Source: Solobacterium sp. (GTDB lineage: Bacteria; Bacillota_I; Bacilli_A; Erysipelotrichales; Erysipelotrichaceae). From it: DNA of 62,926 nt. The translations under genes and the position numbers were made by a program. Each line of letters starts with the position of its first letter. Positions within the stretch are counted from its first letter, which is position 1. The notes below the pieces were generated by a model. The model did no database searches and was not told the DNA's origin. It worked only from the letters and a program-made list of their open reading frames with translations. Of this stretch, positions 1-8,910 are shown one piece after another. The stretch spans positions 1 through 62,926 of the forward strand of contig JAFUFO010000033.1 in assembly GCA_017469885.1 (NCBI GenBank), in the 5' to 3' direction.

Positions 1-119
1 GATCACAGACTATCGATTCCTTCAAAAAGTAAAAACAGTACCATTCCGGGCATTATACCCAGCTGGTACTGTATCGGTATAAACATGTATTCCCGAGTCA
101 TAACACATACTGACAAGGG

Positions 120-260
120 ATAGCGGGCGTGTGTCCGTCCTTGAGTATCACGGAAAGCCTGGATACCCGTATTCAGGTCTGAAAGGGGTAACTTTCACGG
201 ATCTCAGAAGCCATCATCCGCAGGATGCCCTTTGGGCACCGCATGGGTGTGGTTGTTCAC
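120..260 (+). mobile_element. Probable right end of an IS605-type element (TnpB guide-RNA scaffold)
   Basis: This stretch has no convincing gene. Its last 80 bases hold three tight hairpins in a row: CATCC/GGATG, GCCC/GGGC and CACC/GGGTG. It contains GAAGCC and ends with GTGGTTGTTCAC at 249-260. Many IS605/IS1341 elements end in a GAAGCC-hairpin-GGG-AGTTCAC pattern, which forms the 3' scaffold of the TnpB guide RNA, so I read this as an element whose tnpB lies off the window to the left. Bases after 260 would then be the guide and the target flank. Bases 1-119 contain only an isolated inverted repeat (CAGTACC/GGTACTG) and no readable frame. The family pattern is from memory; no search was done. 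Confidence 0.4.
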
Positions 261-286
261 TATGAATCGCGGTCTGTCGGAACCGA

Positions 287-1273
287 TTACTTCTTCTGAA
301 CGTACTTCTGGATATCCAGTGTGATTGCGATGAAGATAACGATACCGATAGCGATGTACTGTGCGTTTGCGTCGACGCCGAGGTACTGGAGGGCAACCTT
401 CAGGAGCTCGAGGACAGCGACACCGATGAGCGCGGAACTTACCTTACCGCGGCCGCCGGTAACGGAGACACCGCCGAGTGCGCAGGCAGCGATTGCTTCC
501 ATCTCATAACCAAGACCGGTATTGACGGAGGCACCGCCGGCTTTCGCGCCAATCATGAAGCCTGCAAGTGCATAGAATGCGGCAGCCTTTGCATAGATGA
601 TGACCATGGTCTTGTTTACCGGAACACCGGCAACTTCCGCAGCCTGTTTGTTTCCGCCGATTGCATACATGTACTTGCCGTGACGGGACATGTTGAAGAT
701 GAACCAGGTAATGCCGGACATGATCAGGGCGATCCAGACAAGGCCGGATACCCCGAGTATCTTGGTGGAGATACCGGTGTAAGCCTGTGTGTATCCGCCG
801 AGCGGTGTTGCGCCGGTATAGATGAGGCCGAGACCATAGATGATTTCCATCATCGCAAGGGTTGCGATAAACGGAGGAACATTCAGGTAAGCGATGAAGG
901 AACCGGTGATCGATCCGAACGCTGCCGCAACGACCATGACAATGAGAAGAACCAGCCACGGGTTCAGCGGAGCCATGCCCGGGAAGAACTTGCCGGCGTA
1001 GTCAATCTTCTGAAGCAGGGTTCCCGCAAGACATGCGGAGAAACCGATCATACGACCTGCGGAGAGGTCGCAGCCGCCGGTGATAACGCAGCCTGCGATA
1101 CCAAGTGCGATAACGACACGGTAGCTCATGTTCGCAAGAATGTTTGCGAAGTTGTTAAGCGTGAAGAAGTTTTTGGATGTTAATCCGGTGTAGATAACAA
1201 GGATGAACATGACCATGATGACACCGTAGTTGATCATGAACTCCCTGAGGTTAAATTTCTTTGACTTTTCCAT
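287..1273 (-). CDS. mglC: MglC-type sugar ABC transporter permease
   Basis: Membrane permease of a galactose/methyl-galactoside-type ABC importer. It is 328 residues long, the usual size for MglC/RbsC proteins, and is dominated by hydrophobic helices. Family hallmarks are visible: a Gly-rich LSAGRMIGFSA segment near residue 70, and the cytoplasmic ABC-interaction loop GGNKQAAEVAGV near residue 205. It is last in the order mglB-mglA-mglC, 18 bases after mglA. The substrate could be galactose, glucose or another hexose; sequence alone does not decide this. No strong terminator is visible between this gene and the putative IS605 end at 260. Confidence 0.93.
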   Translation of the reverse strand: MEKSKKFNLREFMINYGVIMVMFILVIYTGLTSKNFFTLNNFANILANMSYRVVIALGIAGCVITGGCDLSAGRMIGFSACLAGTLLQKIDYAGKFFPGMAPLNPWLVLLIVMVVAAAFGSITGSFIAYLNVPPFIATLAMMEIIYGLGLIYTGATPLGGYTQAYTGISTKILGVSGLVWIALIMSGITWFIFNMSRHGKYMYAIGGNKQAAEVAGVPVNKTMVIIYAKAAAFYALAGFMIGAKAGGASVNTGLGYEMEAIAACALGGVSVTGGRGKVSSALIGVAVLELLKVALQYLGVDANAQYIAIGIVIFIAITLDIQKYVQKK

Positions 1274-1291
1274 TATTCTATCCTCTCATCA

Positions 1292-2800
1292 TCAGAACTG
1301 TGTTGCGTAACTCATGACCTTTTCCTGCGTCATATCGGCCGGATCGGTAATCTCACCGCGGAGGTGACCGTCACACATGACATAGACCCGGTCGGACATG
1401 CCGAGCAGTTCCGGCATTTCCGAGGAAATCATGATGATTGCCTTGCCCTGCTGGGCGAGGTCTTCCATGATTTCATAGATTTCATGTTTCGCACCGACGT
1501 CGATACCGCGGGTCGGCTCATCCATGATCAGGATGTCCGGATCGTTCGCAAGCCATCTTGCGACGATAACCTTCTGCTGGTTACCACCGGAAAGATTTGC
1601 GATCAGCTGTTCCTTGGACGGTGTCTTGATCCGCAGCTTTTCAATACTGTCGTCAACGACTTTATTGATTGCCGGATGGTCAAGCACGAATCCCGCCTTG
1701 AGGAACTTGTTGTATACGCTGACGCCGACGTTATCCTTGATGGAAAGACATCCGAGAATACCGCTGCCGCGGCGGTCTTCGGTGATCATGCCGAGACCGG
1801 CGTCCATGGCATCTTTCGGCTTTTTGATCTTGACCTCTTTGCCATGGACCTTGATGGTTCCCTGGGAGAGGTTGCGGATACCGAAGATTCCTTCCATCAG
1901 CTCGGTACGCTGCGCACCGACGAGGCCGCCGAATCCGAGGATCTCACCCTTGCGGAGATTGAAGGAGACATCCTGGAAGGAGCGTGCGTGAATCGAGGAG
2001 ATGTGATCACATTCAAGAACGACCTCACCGATGTTGTGATGGTGTTCCGGATAAACGTTTGTGAGCTCACGGCCGACCATCTTGGTGATGATTTCATCAG
2101 TCGTAAGTTCATCTGCCCGCCAGGTTCCGATATAGGTGCCGTCACGCATGACTGTGATGTCATCTGCGATCTGCTTGATTTCATCCATCTTGTGGGAGAT
2201 GTAGATCATCGCGACACCCTTGTCGCGAAGATCATTCATGATCCGGAAGAGGAAGTCGACTTCCTTGTCAGACAGCGAGGAGGTCGGTTCGTCGAAGATG
2301 ATGACCTTTGCGTCGTGGGAAACCGCCTTCGCGATTTCAACGCACTGCATCTGACCGATCGACAGCGTGCCGAGCAGTGCCTTGGGATCGAAATCGAGTC
2401 CAAGTTCCGCAAGCCACTTCTTCGTGTCCTCGTTCATCTTGTCATGATCGATGACCTGGAGCGGTCCGTATTTCTTTACAGGGAAGCGTCCGAGGTACAT
2501 GTTTTCAGCGATGCTTCTGGCCGGAACCGGCTGAAGCTCCTGATGCACCATGGCGACTCCCTTTTTCATTGCGTCATCAGGGTCCTTGATCTCGGTTTTG
2601 ACACCGTCAAGGAAGATTTCCCCTTCGTCCATCGAGTAGATGCCGAAGAGGCACTTCATAAGTGTGGATTTGCCCGCACCGTTTTCCCCCATCAGGGCAT
2701 GTACTGAGCCCGGACGAACCGAGAGCTGTACATGATCCAGGGCTTTAACACCGGGGAAGGACTTGCTGACATTTTTCAGTTCAAGTTTGTATTCCGCCAT
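1292..2800 (-). CDS. mglA: MglA-type sugar ABC transporter ATP-binding protein (tandem NBDs)
   Basis: ATPase that powers the sugar importer on the cytoplasmic face. Its 502 residues carry two nucleotide-binding domains, as in MglA/RbsA. The N-terminal domain has an intact Walker A (GENGAGKST, about 38-46), a LSIGQMQ signature and Walker B IIFDEPTSS. The C-terminal domain has the degenerate Walker A usual in this family (GGLVGAQRTE), a good signature (NLSGGNQQKV) and Walker B ILIMDEPTRGID. It lies between mglB and mglC, and a stable stem-loop separates it from mglB, which probably lowers its expression relative to the binding protein. Confidence 0.95.
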   Translation of the reverse strand: MAEYKLELKNVSKSFPGVKALDHVQLSVRPGSVHALMGENGAGKSTLMKCLFGIYSMDEGEIFLDGVKTEIKDPDDAMKKGVAMVHQELQPVPARSIAENMYLGRFPVKKYGPLQVIDHDKMNEDTKKWLAELGLDFDPKALLGTLSIGQMQCVEIAKAVSHDAKVIIFDEPTSSLSDKEVDFLFRIMNDLRDKGVAMIYISHKMDEIKQIADDITVMRDGTYIGTWRADELTTDEIITKMVGRELTNVYPEHHHNIGEVVLECDHISSIHARSFQDVSFNLRKGEILGFGGLVGAQRTELMEGIFGIRNLSQGTIKVHGKEVKIKKPKDAMDAGLGMITEDRRGSGILGCLSIKDNVGVSVYNKFLKAGFVLDHPAINKVVDDSIEKLRIKTPSKEQLIANLSGGNQQKVIVARWLANDPDILIMDEPTRGIDVGAKHEIYEIMEDLAQQGKAIIMISSEMPELLGMSDRVYVMCDGHLRGEITDPADMTQEKVMSYATQF

Positions 2801-2846
2801 TTGTGTCCTCCGTAAATGATTTATTCAACGTACTTCATAAAGAAGA

Positions 2847-2879
2847 ATGCGGGTGCATCCCAATTCTGTGCACCCGCAT
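2847..2879 (-). promoter_or_regulatory. mglB-mglA intercistronic stem-loop
   Basis: An 11-bp perfect inverted repeat (ATGCGGGTGCA / TGCACCCGCAT) with an 11-base loop sits between mglB and mglA. On the transcribed minus strand it is followed by TTCTTCTTT, a weak U-tract. Such a structure after the binding-protein gene usually acts as an attenuator or as a 3' mRNA stabiliser. It explains how the binding protein could be made in excess over the membrane subunits. Confidence 0.75.
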
Positions 2880-2902
2880 CCGTTAATGCCTGATATCTGC
2901 GA

Positions 2903-3994
2903 TTATCCCAGAGAATCGAGGATGGACTGAGCGTTGTCCTTTGTAACCTTGACGTAGTCGCAGCCGATGTAGTATTCGTTGCCTGCGCCTGTCAGGAAGT
3001 TAACAGCTGCGTCAGCTGCACTGTGGGACTGAGCGATATGATCGTTGAATACGGTACCTGTGATTGCACCGGAGAGAACGTCTTCGCAAACCTCTGTCAG
3101 AGCGTCAACACCTACGAGGTAGATGTCTGTGCCGACGGTACGTCCAGCATCAGCGATAGCCTGCTTAGCACCGAGAGCCATAGCGTCGTTGTTGCAGAAT
3201 ACTACTTCAACATCGTTGCCGAACTGGCCGAGAGCGTTAGCGCAGAGCTGCTGGCCCTGTGTCTGGTCCCAGTTACCAACCTGGTCGGAGAGGCAGTTAA
3301 CTTCGAGGCCTGCATCTTCGAGAGCCTTGACGGAGAATTCTGTACGATACTGAGCATCAACGTTCTCAGGGTCGCCTTCGATCATGATGTAGTCAACTTT
3401 GCCGTTGCCGTTGAAGTCGATAGCATCGAGGCCGAGATCAGCAATGATTTCACCCTGCATTGTTCCGGACTGACGAGCGTCGCATCCAACATATGTAACA
3501 TTCCACTTGTTGTCTTCCCAACGCTTTTCTTCATCTGCATCCGGTTCACGGTTGATGTAAACCAGAGGAATTCCAGCTTCAACAACCTTATCGGTGATGG
3601 TAGCTGCGGAAGAAGAGTTAACCGGGTTAACGATCAGTACATCAACGCCGTCAGCGATGAATGTGTCGATCTGACCTGTCTGTGTAGCCTGGTCATTCGC
3701 ACCATCCTGGATGGTGATGTTTTCCTTGGCAAAGCCCAGGGAAATCAGGTAGTTCTCGAGTTCTGTACGGAACAGAGTCATGAAGTTATCGGAGAACTGG
3801 TAGATGCAGACGCCAACCTTCTTTGTGGAAAGATCGGAATCGCCGGAAGCCTCAGCTGCAGGAGCAGCTGCTTCCTGTGTTGCAGGTTCTGCTGCGGGTT
3901 CAGCAGCCGGTTCGCCTGCAGAAGTGTCAGAGCCACAGCCGATGAGCGAAACTGCCATCAGAGTGGAAGCCAGAATGGCTAAAAACTTTTTCAT
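2903..3994 (-). CDS. mglB: MglB-type sugar-binding lipoprotein
   Basis: Periplasmic-binding-protein-like lipoprotein, expected on the outer face of the membrane, delivering sugar to MglAC. Residues 1-20 form a lipoprotein signal with lipobox LIGC (Cys 20), followed by an Ala/Pro/Glu linker to about residue 52. The rest is a PBP-I sugar-binding fold with the typical IVNPVNSS and VGVDALTEV segments. An acidic DFNGNGKVDY stretch resembles the calcium-binding loop of galactose-binding proteins. The protein is 363 residues long and first in the operon. Its start lies 12 bases after GGAGGG. Galactose or glucose is the likely ligand, by family only. Confidence 0.93.
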   Translation of the reverse strand: MKKFLAILASTLMAVSLIGCGSDTSAGEPAAEPAAEPATQEAAAPAAEASGDSDLSTKKVGVCIYQFSDNFMTLFRTELENYLISLGFAKENITIQDGANDQATQTGQIDTFIADGVDVLIVNPVNSSSAATITDKVVEAGIPLVYINREPDADEEKRWEDNKWNVTYVGCDARQSGTMQGEIIADLGLDAIDFNGNGKVDYIMIEGDPENVDAQYRTEFSVKALEDAGLEVNCLSDQVGNWDQTQGQQLCANALGQFGNDVEVVFCNNDAMALGAKQAIADAGRTVGTDIYLVGVDALTEVCEDVLSGAITGTVFNDHIAQSHSAADAAVNFLTGAGNEYYIGCDYVKVTKDNAQSILDSLG

Positions 3995-4164
3995 GGAATT
4001 TCTTCCCTCCTAATATTATTCGGTCGGGATTTCTCCCCGCCGACAATCGCATTATTCCATGTTCAAACAGGCAAAAACATAGAAAATTCTTGGTTTCATC
4101 TTGGAATTTCTTTGACCCTTCTGTGTCCAAAAATCAAAGACTTTCCGGTAAATCCGCATAAGAT

Positions 4165-4186
4165 TGGAAACGTTTACATTTTTATA
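4165..4186 (-). promoter_or_regulatory. cre/LacI-type operator next to a -10 box, upstream of mglB
   Basis: TGGAAACGTTTACA at 4165-4178 fits the TGnAAnCGnTTnCA pattern bound by CcpA and other LacI-family repressors. A TATAAA (-10-like, minus strand) lies at 4181-4186, so the operator would sit at the start of the transcript and block initiation or elongation. The inferred leader to mglB is about 170 bases. The rest of the 3995-4322 gap holds only this site and the terminator at 4261-4295. Confidence 0.6.
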
Positions 4187-4260
4187 CAGGGTACGTCGCA
4201 AATCTTTGAGAATCTGTTCGTTTTCAGCACCGTGCGTATATTCTTTTTCTGTCTTTGGAA

Positions 4261-4295
4261 AATGAAAACAGCCGCATGCATGCAGATGCGGCTGT
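4261..4295 (-). terminator. Terminator after the GH5 gene
   Basis: A 10-bp perfect stem (ACAGCCGCAT / ATGCGGCTGT, 4268-4277 and 4286-4295) is followed on the minus strand by TTTTCATTTTCC. It closes the zinc/GH5 operon. Confidence 0.8.
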
Positions 4296-4322
4296 CGGTA
4301 AGTTATAGCTTTGTAATTCTGA

Positions 4323-5357
4323 TTACAGGCAGCGGATCAGTTCTTCCCGCACCGCATCGTAATGCGGATCGATAAGACCGAAATCCTTCTGCTTGTAGTT
4401 CCATAATGCCCGGCCGATATGATGATCTTCAAATACTTCGCGAATGTCCTTCATCCATCTGAGGGCTGCTTCCGCAGGTGCCTGATCAATCACGCCGTAT
4501 TCTCCGCAATACAGCGGCGCATCATTGGTCACCGCAGCTTCCACTGCCGGCACAAACAGCGTTTCAAAAATATCCGTGCCCTTCAGTTCCTCATCCACAT
4601 GCTTGATCGCCTGTGCCAGCTCGTCGGGCAGTCCTTCCGACAGTGTGCACAGTTCTCCCGCAGTAAGCGGATAATCCACTGTCCGGTCCTTCGGCATCGC
4701 CTCGACCCAGTATGCCTTCTGATGCGTGAAGACGATCGGTTCATAACAATGGAAGTTATAGACGATCCGGTCATCCTTCGGCGCCCGCAGGAGCGGTACG
4801 CTGGTTACGTTATTGTATCGGACACCGCCGACAACGATCCAGCTGTGCGGCGCATTGGCACGGATCACATCGATCGCCTGATCGATGATGTCATTCCAGT
4901 TTTCCGCAATGTCCGGTGAAATCACTTCATTGAGCAGCTCGAACGCCGTGTTCTTATGACTTCCATACACACAGGAAAGCCGGTCCCACATCTTGTAGAA
5001 CCGCTTCTGCAGTGCTTCATCCCGGAAGAAGATCTCCCGGTCTGCGCCGACTGCCAGCGGGTCAAACGTATAGCCGTAGGTGTTATGCATGTCAATCAGA
5101 ATATTGAGGCCGTGCGCTTCACACCAGGCGACAGCCCGGTCGATGTATTTATATCCTTCTTCGATCGGCTCGCCGTCCTCGGTTTCAATCAGGGTGTAGT
5201 CTACCGGCAGACGCACATGGTCCAGTCCCATCTTCGCAATTGCCTTAATATCCTCTTCGGTGATGAATGTTTTGTAATGTTCTGTCGTTGTCTCGTCGGC
5301 CTGGGAGAGCCAGCCGCCGAGATTGACGCCATGCATGAAGCCTTCAAATGTCCGCAT
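4323..5357 (-). CDS. GH5-family glycoside hydrolase, cytoplasmic
   Basis: Cellulase-superfamily (GH5) retaining beta-glycosidase of 344 residues, a single TIM-barrel domain. The catalytic acid/base is Glu 144 in FELLNEV and the nucleophile is Glu 286 in YCGEYGV. Conserved GVNLGGW (10-16) and RLPVDY (49-54) also fit. There is no signal peptide, so it probably acts inside the cell on imported beta-linked oligosaccharides (cellobiose-, laminaribiose- or glucoside-like; the substrate is not decided). A CAGGAG site precedes the ATG. It lies 21 bases after a lipoprotein gene of the zinc operon with no terminator between, so the two are probably co-transcribed, which is an odd pairing. Confidence 0.85.
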   Translation of the reverse strand: MRTFEGFMHGVNLGGWLSQADETTTEHYKTFITEEDIKAIAKMGLDHVRLPVDYTLIETEDGEPIEEGYKYIDRAVAWCEAHGLNILIDMHNTYGYTFDPLAVGADREIFFRDEALQKRFYKMWDRLSCVYGSHKNTAFELLNEVISPDIAENWNDIIDQAIDVIRANAPHSWIVVGGVRYNNVTSVPLLRAPKDDRIVYNFHCYEPIVFTHQKAYWVEAMPKDRTVDYPLTAGELCTLSEGLPDELAQAIKHVDEELKGTDIFETLFVPAVEAAVTNDAPLYCGEYGVIDQAPAEAALRWMKDIREVFEDHHIGRALWNYKQKDFGLIDPHYDAVREELIRCL

Positions 5358-5378
5358 ATGATTTTCTCCTGTTTTTTC

Positions 5379-5957
5379 TCAGCCTTCCATAAAGACCGCA
5401 TCTTTCAGTGTATAGTACGGGAAGCCGTCTTCTTCATACCGGTCATAGACACCTGCCACGCAGATCATATCCCCTTCCTTCGGCTTTTCACCGGGGAACC
5501 CGTTGGCCAGCGCGAATTCCATGCCCTGCGCACAGCAGGCCGTCGCATCGAGGATTATGCATGCATAGTAGGTCTTGTCGGTCATCTCATTGTAGTGCTC
5601 GGTGTACTGTCCTTCCATCTTGACCGTTTTGCCAAGATAGTTATCCGGTTGGGTAAGCATGTTGTATACCTCGGAGTACACCATGGTGGCCGACATCACC
5701 GTAAGATCCACTTCCACATTATCATATGAAAGTTCATTCGTATTTTCTGTGGGTGCTTCCGCCGCAGCCGCCGTTTCTTCGGCAGGAGTCTGTGTCAGTT
5801 CGGGCATTCCTTCCGCCTCTTTCGTGCCTTCTTCGAGCACTTCATTGACACCGACATTTGTACTTTCCGTATGAATGTTGGCACCGTAGCGGTTTCCGCA
5901 TCCGGTCACACAGAGAATCATTCCTGCACACAGAAGCGGTTTGATCAGATGTTCCAT
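5379..5957 (-). CDS. Small lipoprotein with OB-fold-like, CC-containing domain in the zinc operon
   Basis: I chose the ATG at 5957 because GGAAGG lies 9 bases upstream and translation then opens with a clean lipoprotein signal (lipobox VTGC). The longer frame would add an arginine-rich stretch. The mature protein has a low-complexity Ala/Glu/Thr linker and then a domain of about 90 residues (YLGKTVKMEGQY ... GDMICVAGVYDRY). That resembles the OB-fold-like C-terminal domain of DUF1980/TIGR03943 proteins, including a Cys-Cys motif (TACCAQGMEF). It starts 7 bases after znuB, so a surface role in zinc handling is likely. That role is inferred from context, not shown by any motif. Confidence 0.7.
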   Translation of the reverse strand: MEHLIKPLLCAGMILCVTGCGNRYGANIHTESTNVGVNEVLEEGTKEAEGMPELTQTPAEETAAAAEAPTENTNELSYDNVEVDLTVMSATMVYSEVYNMLTQPDNYLGKTVKMEGQYTEHYNEMTDKTYYACIILDATACCAQGMEFALANGFPGEKPKEGDMICVAGVYDRYEEDGFPYYTLKDAVFMEG

Positions 5958-5964
5958 AAGTTTA

Positions 5965-6795
5965 TTACCTTCCGTTTCGTGCGCCGATGATCCAGCACAC
6001 CGCAAAGACAAGCACGTCTGCCGCAACGATCGTAGATCCGACCGGTGTTCCGGCAAGAATGGAGACGATCATGCCCGCAAACGCTGCCGCAACCGACAGC
6101 ACAGCCGCCGCGATTGTCACCTGCTTATAGTTATGATATAGCCGCATCGCCGAGATTGCGGGAAAAATAATCAGCGCCGAGATCAGGAGTGATCCGACGA
6201 GATTCATCGCCAGTACGATGATCACTGCGGTAATGACCGAGATGAGCAGGTTGTACTTTTCGGTATCCGTGCCTACCGCACGTGCGAAGTTTTCGTCAAA
6301 GGTCACCGCAAAGATGCGGTTGTAATTCAGGACAAAGAGCACGAGCACGAGCAGCGAGAGAATGATGCACATCCATACCTCGCCAAGCGTCAGGGTCAGG
6401 ATCGATGTTGATCCAAACAGCGTTGTGCACACATCACCGCTCACATTCGGCGTATTGGACAGATTCATGATGAGATAACCGAAGGCAAGTGCTGCGACGG
6501 AAATCATCGCAATCACCGCATCTCCCTTGATCTTCGTATTTGTGCCGGTACGCAGGATCAGCACGGCGCTGAGAACCGTGATCGGAAGCACAAGGATCAT
6601 GTTATTGGTCATCCGCAGCACCGTCGCAATGCACATGGCGCCGAAGGCCACATGACTGAGTCCGTCACCGATGAAGGAGAAACGCTTCAGCACCAGCGGT
6701 ACGCCAAGCAGTGCCGCGCAGAGCGCGATCAGCACGCCGACGATCAGCGCATACCGCACAAAGGGATACTGCAGGTAGTTAAAGAGAATATCCAT
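5965..6795 (-). CDS. znuB: ZnuB-type zinc ABC transporter permease
   Basis: Membrane permease of the ABC-3 family (276 residues, about 8-9 hydrophobic segments). The family signature is visible as FSFIGDGLSHVAFGA near residue 39 and GSLLISALIIFPAISA near residue 200. It overlaps znuC by one base and precedes the lipoprotein gene. With ZnuA's histidine-rich loop and the linked Zur gene, zinc is a better guess than manganese. Confidence 0.92.
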   Translation of the reverse strand: MDILFNYLQYPFVRYALIVGVLIALCAALLGVPLVLKRFSFIGDGLSHVAFGAMCIATVLRMTNNMILVLPITVLSAVLILRTGTNTKIKGDAVIAMISVAALAFGYLIMNLSNTPNVSGDVCTTLFGSTSILTLTLGEVWMCIILSLLVLVLFVLNYNRIFAVTFDENFARAVGTDTEKYNLLISVITAVIIVLAMNLVGSLLISALIIFPAISAMRLYHNYKQVTIAAAVLSVAAAFAGMIVSILAGTPVGSTIVAADVLVFAVCWIIGARNGR

Positions 6796-7502
6796 CAGTG
6801 CTCACCGCCTTCCTGTTCCAGAAACATCCGGCCGATTTTACTGCTGAGATATTCCTGGCGGGTGCCGAAGAATACGGAAGATCCGATATGCAGAATATGT
6901 GTCGCATTGCGGAGTGCCGTGGAAATATCATGCGATACCATCATGATGGTCACGCCTTCCCGGTTGAGATCTTCGATCAGTTTATACAGTTCTGCAGTCA
7001 CCTTGGGATCCAGTCCGGATACCGGTTCATCCAGCAGGATGATCTTGCGTGCAGCGCAGAGCGCCCGCGCAAGCAGGACACGCTGCTGCTGGCCGCCGGA
7101 AAGATCACGGTAACAGCGGTCCTTCAGATCTTCAATTGCCATACGGCGCATCGCATCCGCCGCAAGTGCCTTTTCTTCCTTTCCGTAGAATGCCCGCCGG
7201 CCAAGCCGGGACTGGCATCCGGAAATTACGATCTCATAGACCGATGCCGGAAAATCGCGCTGTACTTCCGTCTGCTGGGGAAGATAGCCGATCTCATCCG
7301 GTTTCAGTCCGTCGCCGTAATTGATCGTTCCGGAAAGCGGCTTCTGAAGATGCAGTAATGTCTTCATCAGGGTCGTCTTTCCCGATCCGTTTTCACCGAC
7401 AATGCAAAGGTAACTGCCGGCATTCACCTTAAAATTCAGATGTTCCACGATCGCCTTGCCGTCATAGCCAAGCGAAAGGTCATTTACTTCAAGCAGTGCC
7501 AT
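6795..7502 (-). CDS. znuC: ZnuC-type zinc ABC transporter ATP-binding protein
   Basis: ATPase of the zinc importer, 235 residues. Walker A is GENGSGKTT (about 36-44), the signature is LSGGQQQRV, Walker B is IILLDEPVSGLD and the H-loop is VSHD. It lies 18 bases after znuA and shares one base with znuB, which indicates coupled translation. Confidence 0.94.
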   Translation of the reverse strand: MALLEVNDLSLGYDGKAIVEHLNFKVNAGSYLCIVGENGSGKTTLMKTLLHLQKPLSGTINYGDGLKPDEIGYLPQQTEVQRDFPASVYEIVISGCQSRLGRRAFYGKEEKALAADAMRRMAIEDLKDRCYRDLSGGQQQRVLLARALCAARKIILLDEPVSGLDPKVTAELYKLIEDLNREGVTIMMVSHDISTALRNATHILHIGSSVFFGTRQEYLSSKIGRMFLEQEGGEH

Positions 7503-7520
7503 TGTTTCCTCCTGCCCTGT

Positions 7521-8468
7521 TCAGTTCAGTGCTTCCTTCAGCACATTGAGATTGTCGTTCATCACATCCAGATAGGATGTGTGTTTATTCATACTGCCCT
7601 GCATGGAATTCAGGGTCAGAATATTGCGGTTTTTATCCTTTGAGTTTTCGATGATCGTCTTTGCGATCCGTCCGTCGCTTCCTTCAATCGTCATGACATG
7701 GTTCAGTCCGAGTTCGTCGAGCTTTCCGGCAAGAAACAGCACGGTCTCAAAGCTTGCCTCGGTCTCTGCCGAGCATCCGGAGAATGCCGCATAGCAGGTC
7801 AGACCGTAATCATCCGCCATGTAACGGAACGGATAGCGGTCCCCAAAGAGCAGGCTGCTGAATTTCGCATTCGCTGCGGTTTCCTGATACTGCTGATCAA
7901 GCGCCGCAAGCTGTTCCAGATATGCCTGTGTATTGGCGTTATAGACATCCGCATGATCCGGATCCTTTTCCGCGATCACATCCGAGATCTTCTGTACCAG
8001 CACCTGTGCGCTGCGTAAGGACAGCCAGATGTGCTCGTCATATTCTTCCTCATGTTCATGTTCGTGATCATGTTCTTCTTCTGCGCCCTCCGGTGTTTCC
8101 TCTTCTTTCACACCGGCGCCGTCGGTTTCCAGCAGGCGGATCACCGTAAGATCCGGATTGCGGGATTCCTTCAGGGCATCTTCCGTCCATTTATCGGACT
8201 CGCCGCCGACACAGATAAACACATCACAGTCTGCGATCTTCATGATATCCGCCGCACTGGGCTGATAGCTGTGCAGGTCCGCTCCGCTTTCCAGCAGAAG
8301 CGTAACTTCCGCATTGCCCGGATTCTCTCCGAGCACATTCATGACCCAGTCATATTCCGGCATGATCGTTGCGACAATACGCAGCTTGTCCTGCGAGGCA
8401 CTTCCGGTTCCGCAGCCGGACAGAATCAGACAGAGTGCCGCAAGTGCCGTTGCCAGCCGCCGCTTCAT
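7521..8468 (-). CDS. znuA: ZnuA-type zinc-binding lipoprotein
   Basis: Cluster A-I metal-binding lipoprotein of 315 residues; lipobox LSGC places the lipidated Cys at 19. His 66 in SGADLHSY matches the first metal ligand of the family. A mobile acidic, His-rich loop (HDHEHEHE, 133-140, then EYDEHIW) is the mark of zinc rather than manganese binders. It overlaps zur by four bases (ATGA), so the repressor and its target are translated from one message. Confidence 0.94.
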   Translation of the reverse strand: MKRRLATALAALCLILSGCGTGSASQDKLRIVATIMPEYDWVMNVLGENPGNAEVTLLLESGADLHSYQPSAADIMKIADCDVFICVGGESDKWTEDALKESRNPDLTVIRLLETDGAGVKEEETPEGAEEEHDHEHEHEEEYDEHIWLSLRSAQVLVQKISDVIAEKDPDHADVYNANTQAYLEQLAALDQQYQETAANAKFSSLLFGDRYPFRYMADDYGLTCYAAFSGCSAETEASFETVLFLAGKLDELGLNHVMTIEGSDGRIAKTIIENSKDKNRNILTLNSMQGSMNKHTSYLDVMNDNLNVLKEALN

Positions 8469-8899
8469 CGTGAGCCTCCGTTTCCGGAAGCCGTACAGTT
8501 ACCACAGACGCCGTAGAATACCGTGCGCCTTGGATCGACCGCAAAGTGATACCGGCTGTTCAGTTCTTTCTGCATCTTCTCAAGTTCTTCGCTGTGCATG
8601 TGAAACAGCTGTCCGCACACTTCGCACTTGCAGTGAAAACAGGTGCCGTGATGATCATGTTCTTCTTCCGGCACATATTCATAACAGGCAGAGTTGCCCG
8701 CATCAATAATGTATTTATAGACAATTCCCTCTTCCACAAACTGTTCGAGCGTCCGGTAGACGGTCGCCTTTCCGATCGGGTTTTCGCAGGTACGGAAGTG
8801 CTCGCTCAGCTCTCCTGCGGTGACATGCGTGCCACGCAGCGTCTTGAGATAATCAAGCAGTTCTTCCCGCTGTTTTGTTTTGTATCTGGTTCCGTTCAT
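8465..8899 (-). CDS. zur: Fur-family zinc-uptake repressor (Zur)
   Basis: Ferric-uptake-regulator family protein, 144 residues. An N-terminal winged helix (GKATVYRTLEQF, about 53-64) is followed by a metal-sensing domain with HDHHGTCFHCKCEVCG and VCGNC. The two Cys pairs form the structural zinc site seen in Zur/Fur/PerR. Position ahead of znuACB and the palindrome directly upstream point to Zur. GAGAGG lies 6 bases before the ATG. It probably represses its own operon when zinc is plentiful. Confidence 0.88.
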   Translation of the reverse strand: MNGTRYKTKQREELLDYLKTLRGTHVTAGELSEHFRTCENPIGKATVYRTLEQFVEEGIVYKYIIDAGNSACYEYVPEEEHDHHGTCFHCKCEVCGQLFHMHSEELEKMQKELNSRYHFAVDPRRTVFYGVCGNCTASGNGGSR

Positions 8900-8910
8900 A
8901 AATGCCTCTC

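Noticed and set aside
1364-2707. Open frame of 447 codons on the plus strand across mglA
   Set aside because: It is antisense to a clearly real ATPase gene, has no ribosome site or family motif, and arises from GC-rich codon periodicity.
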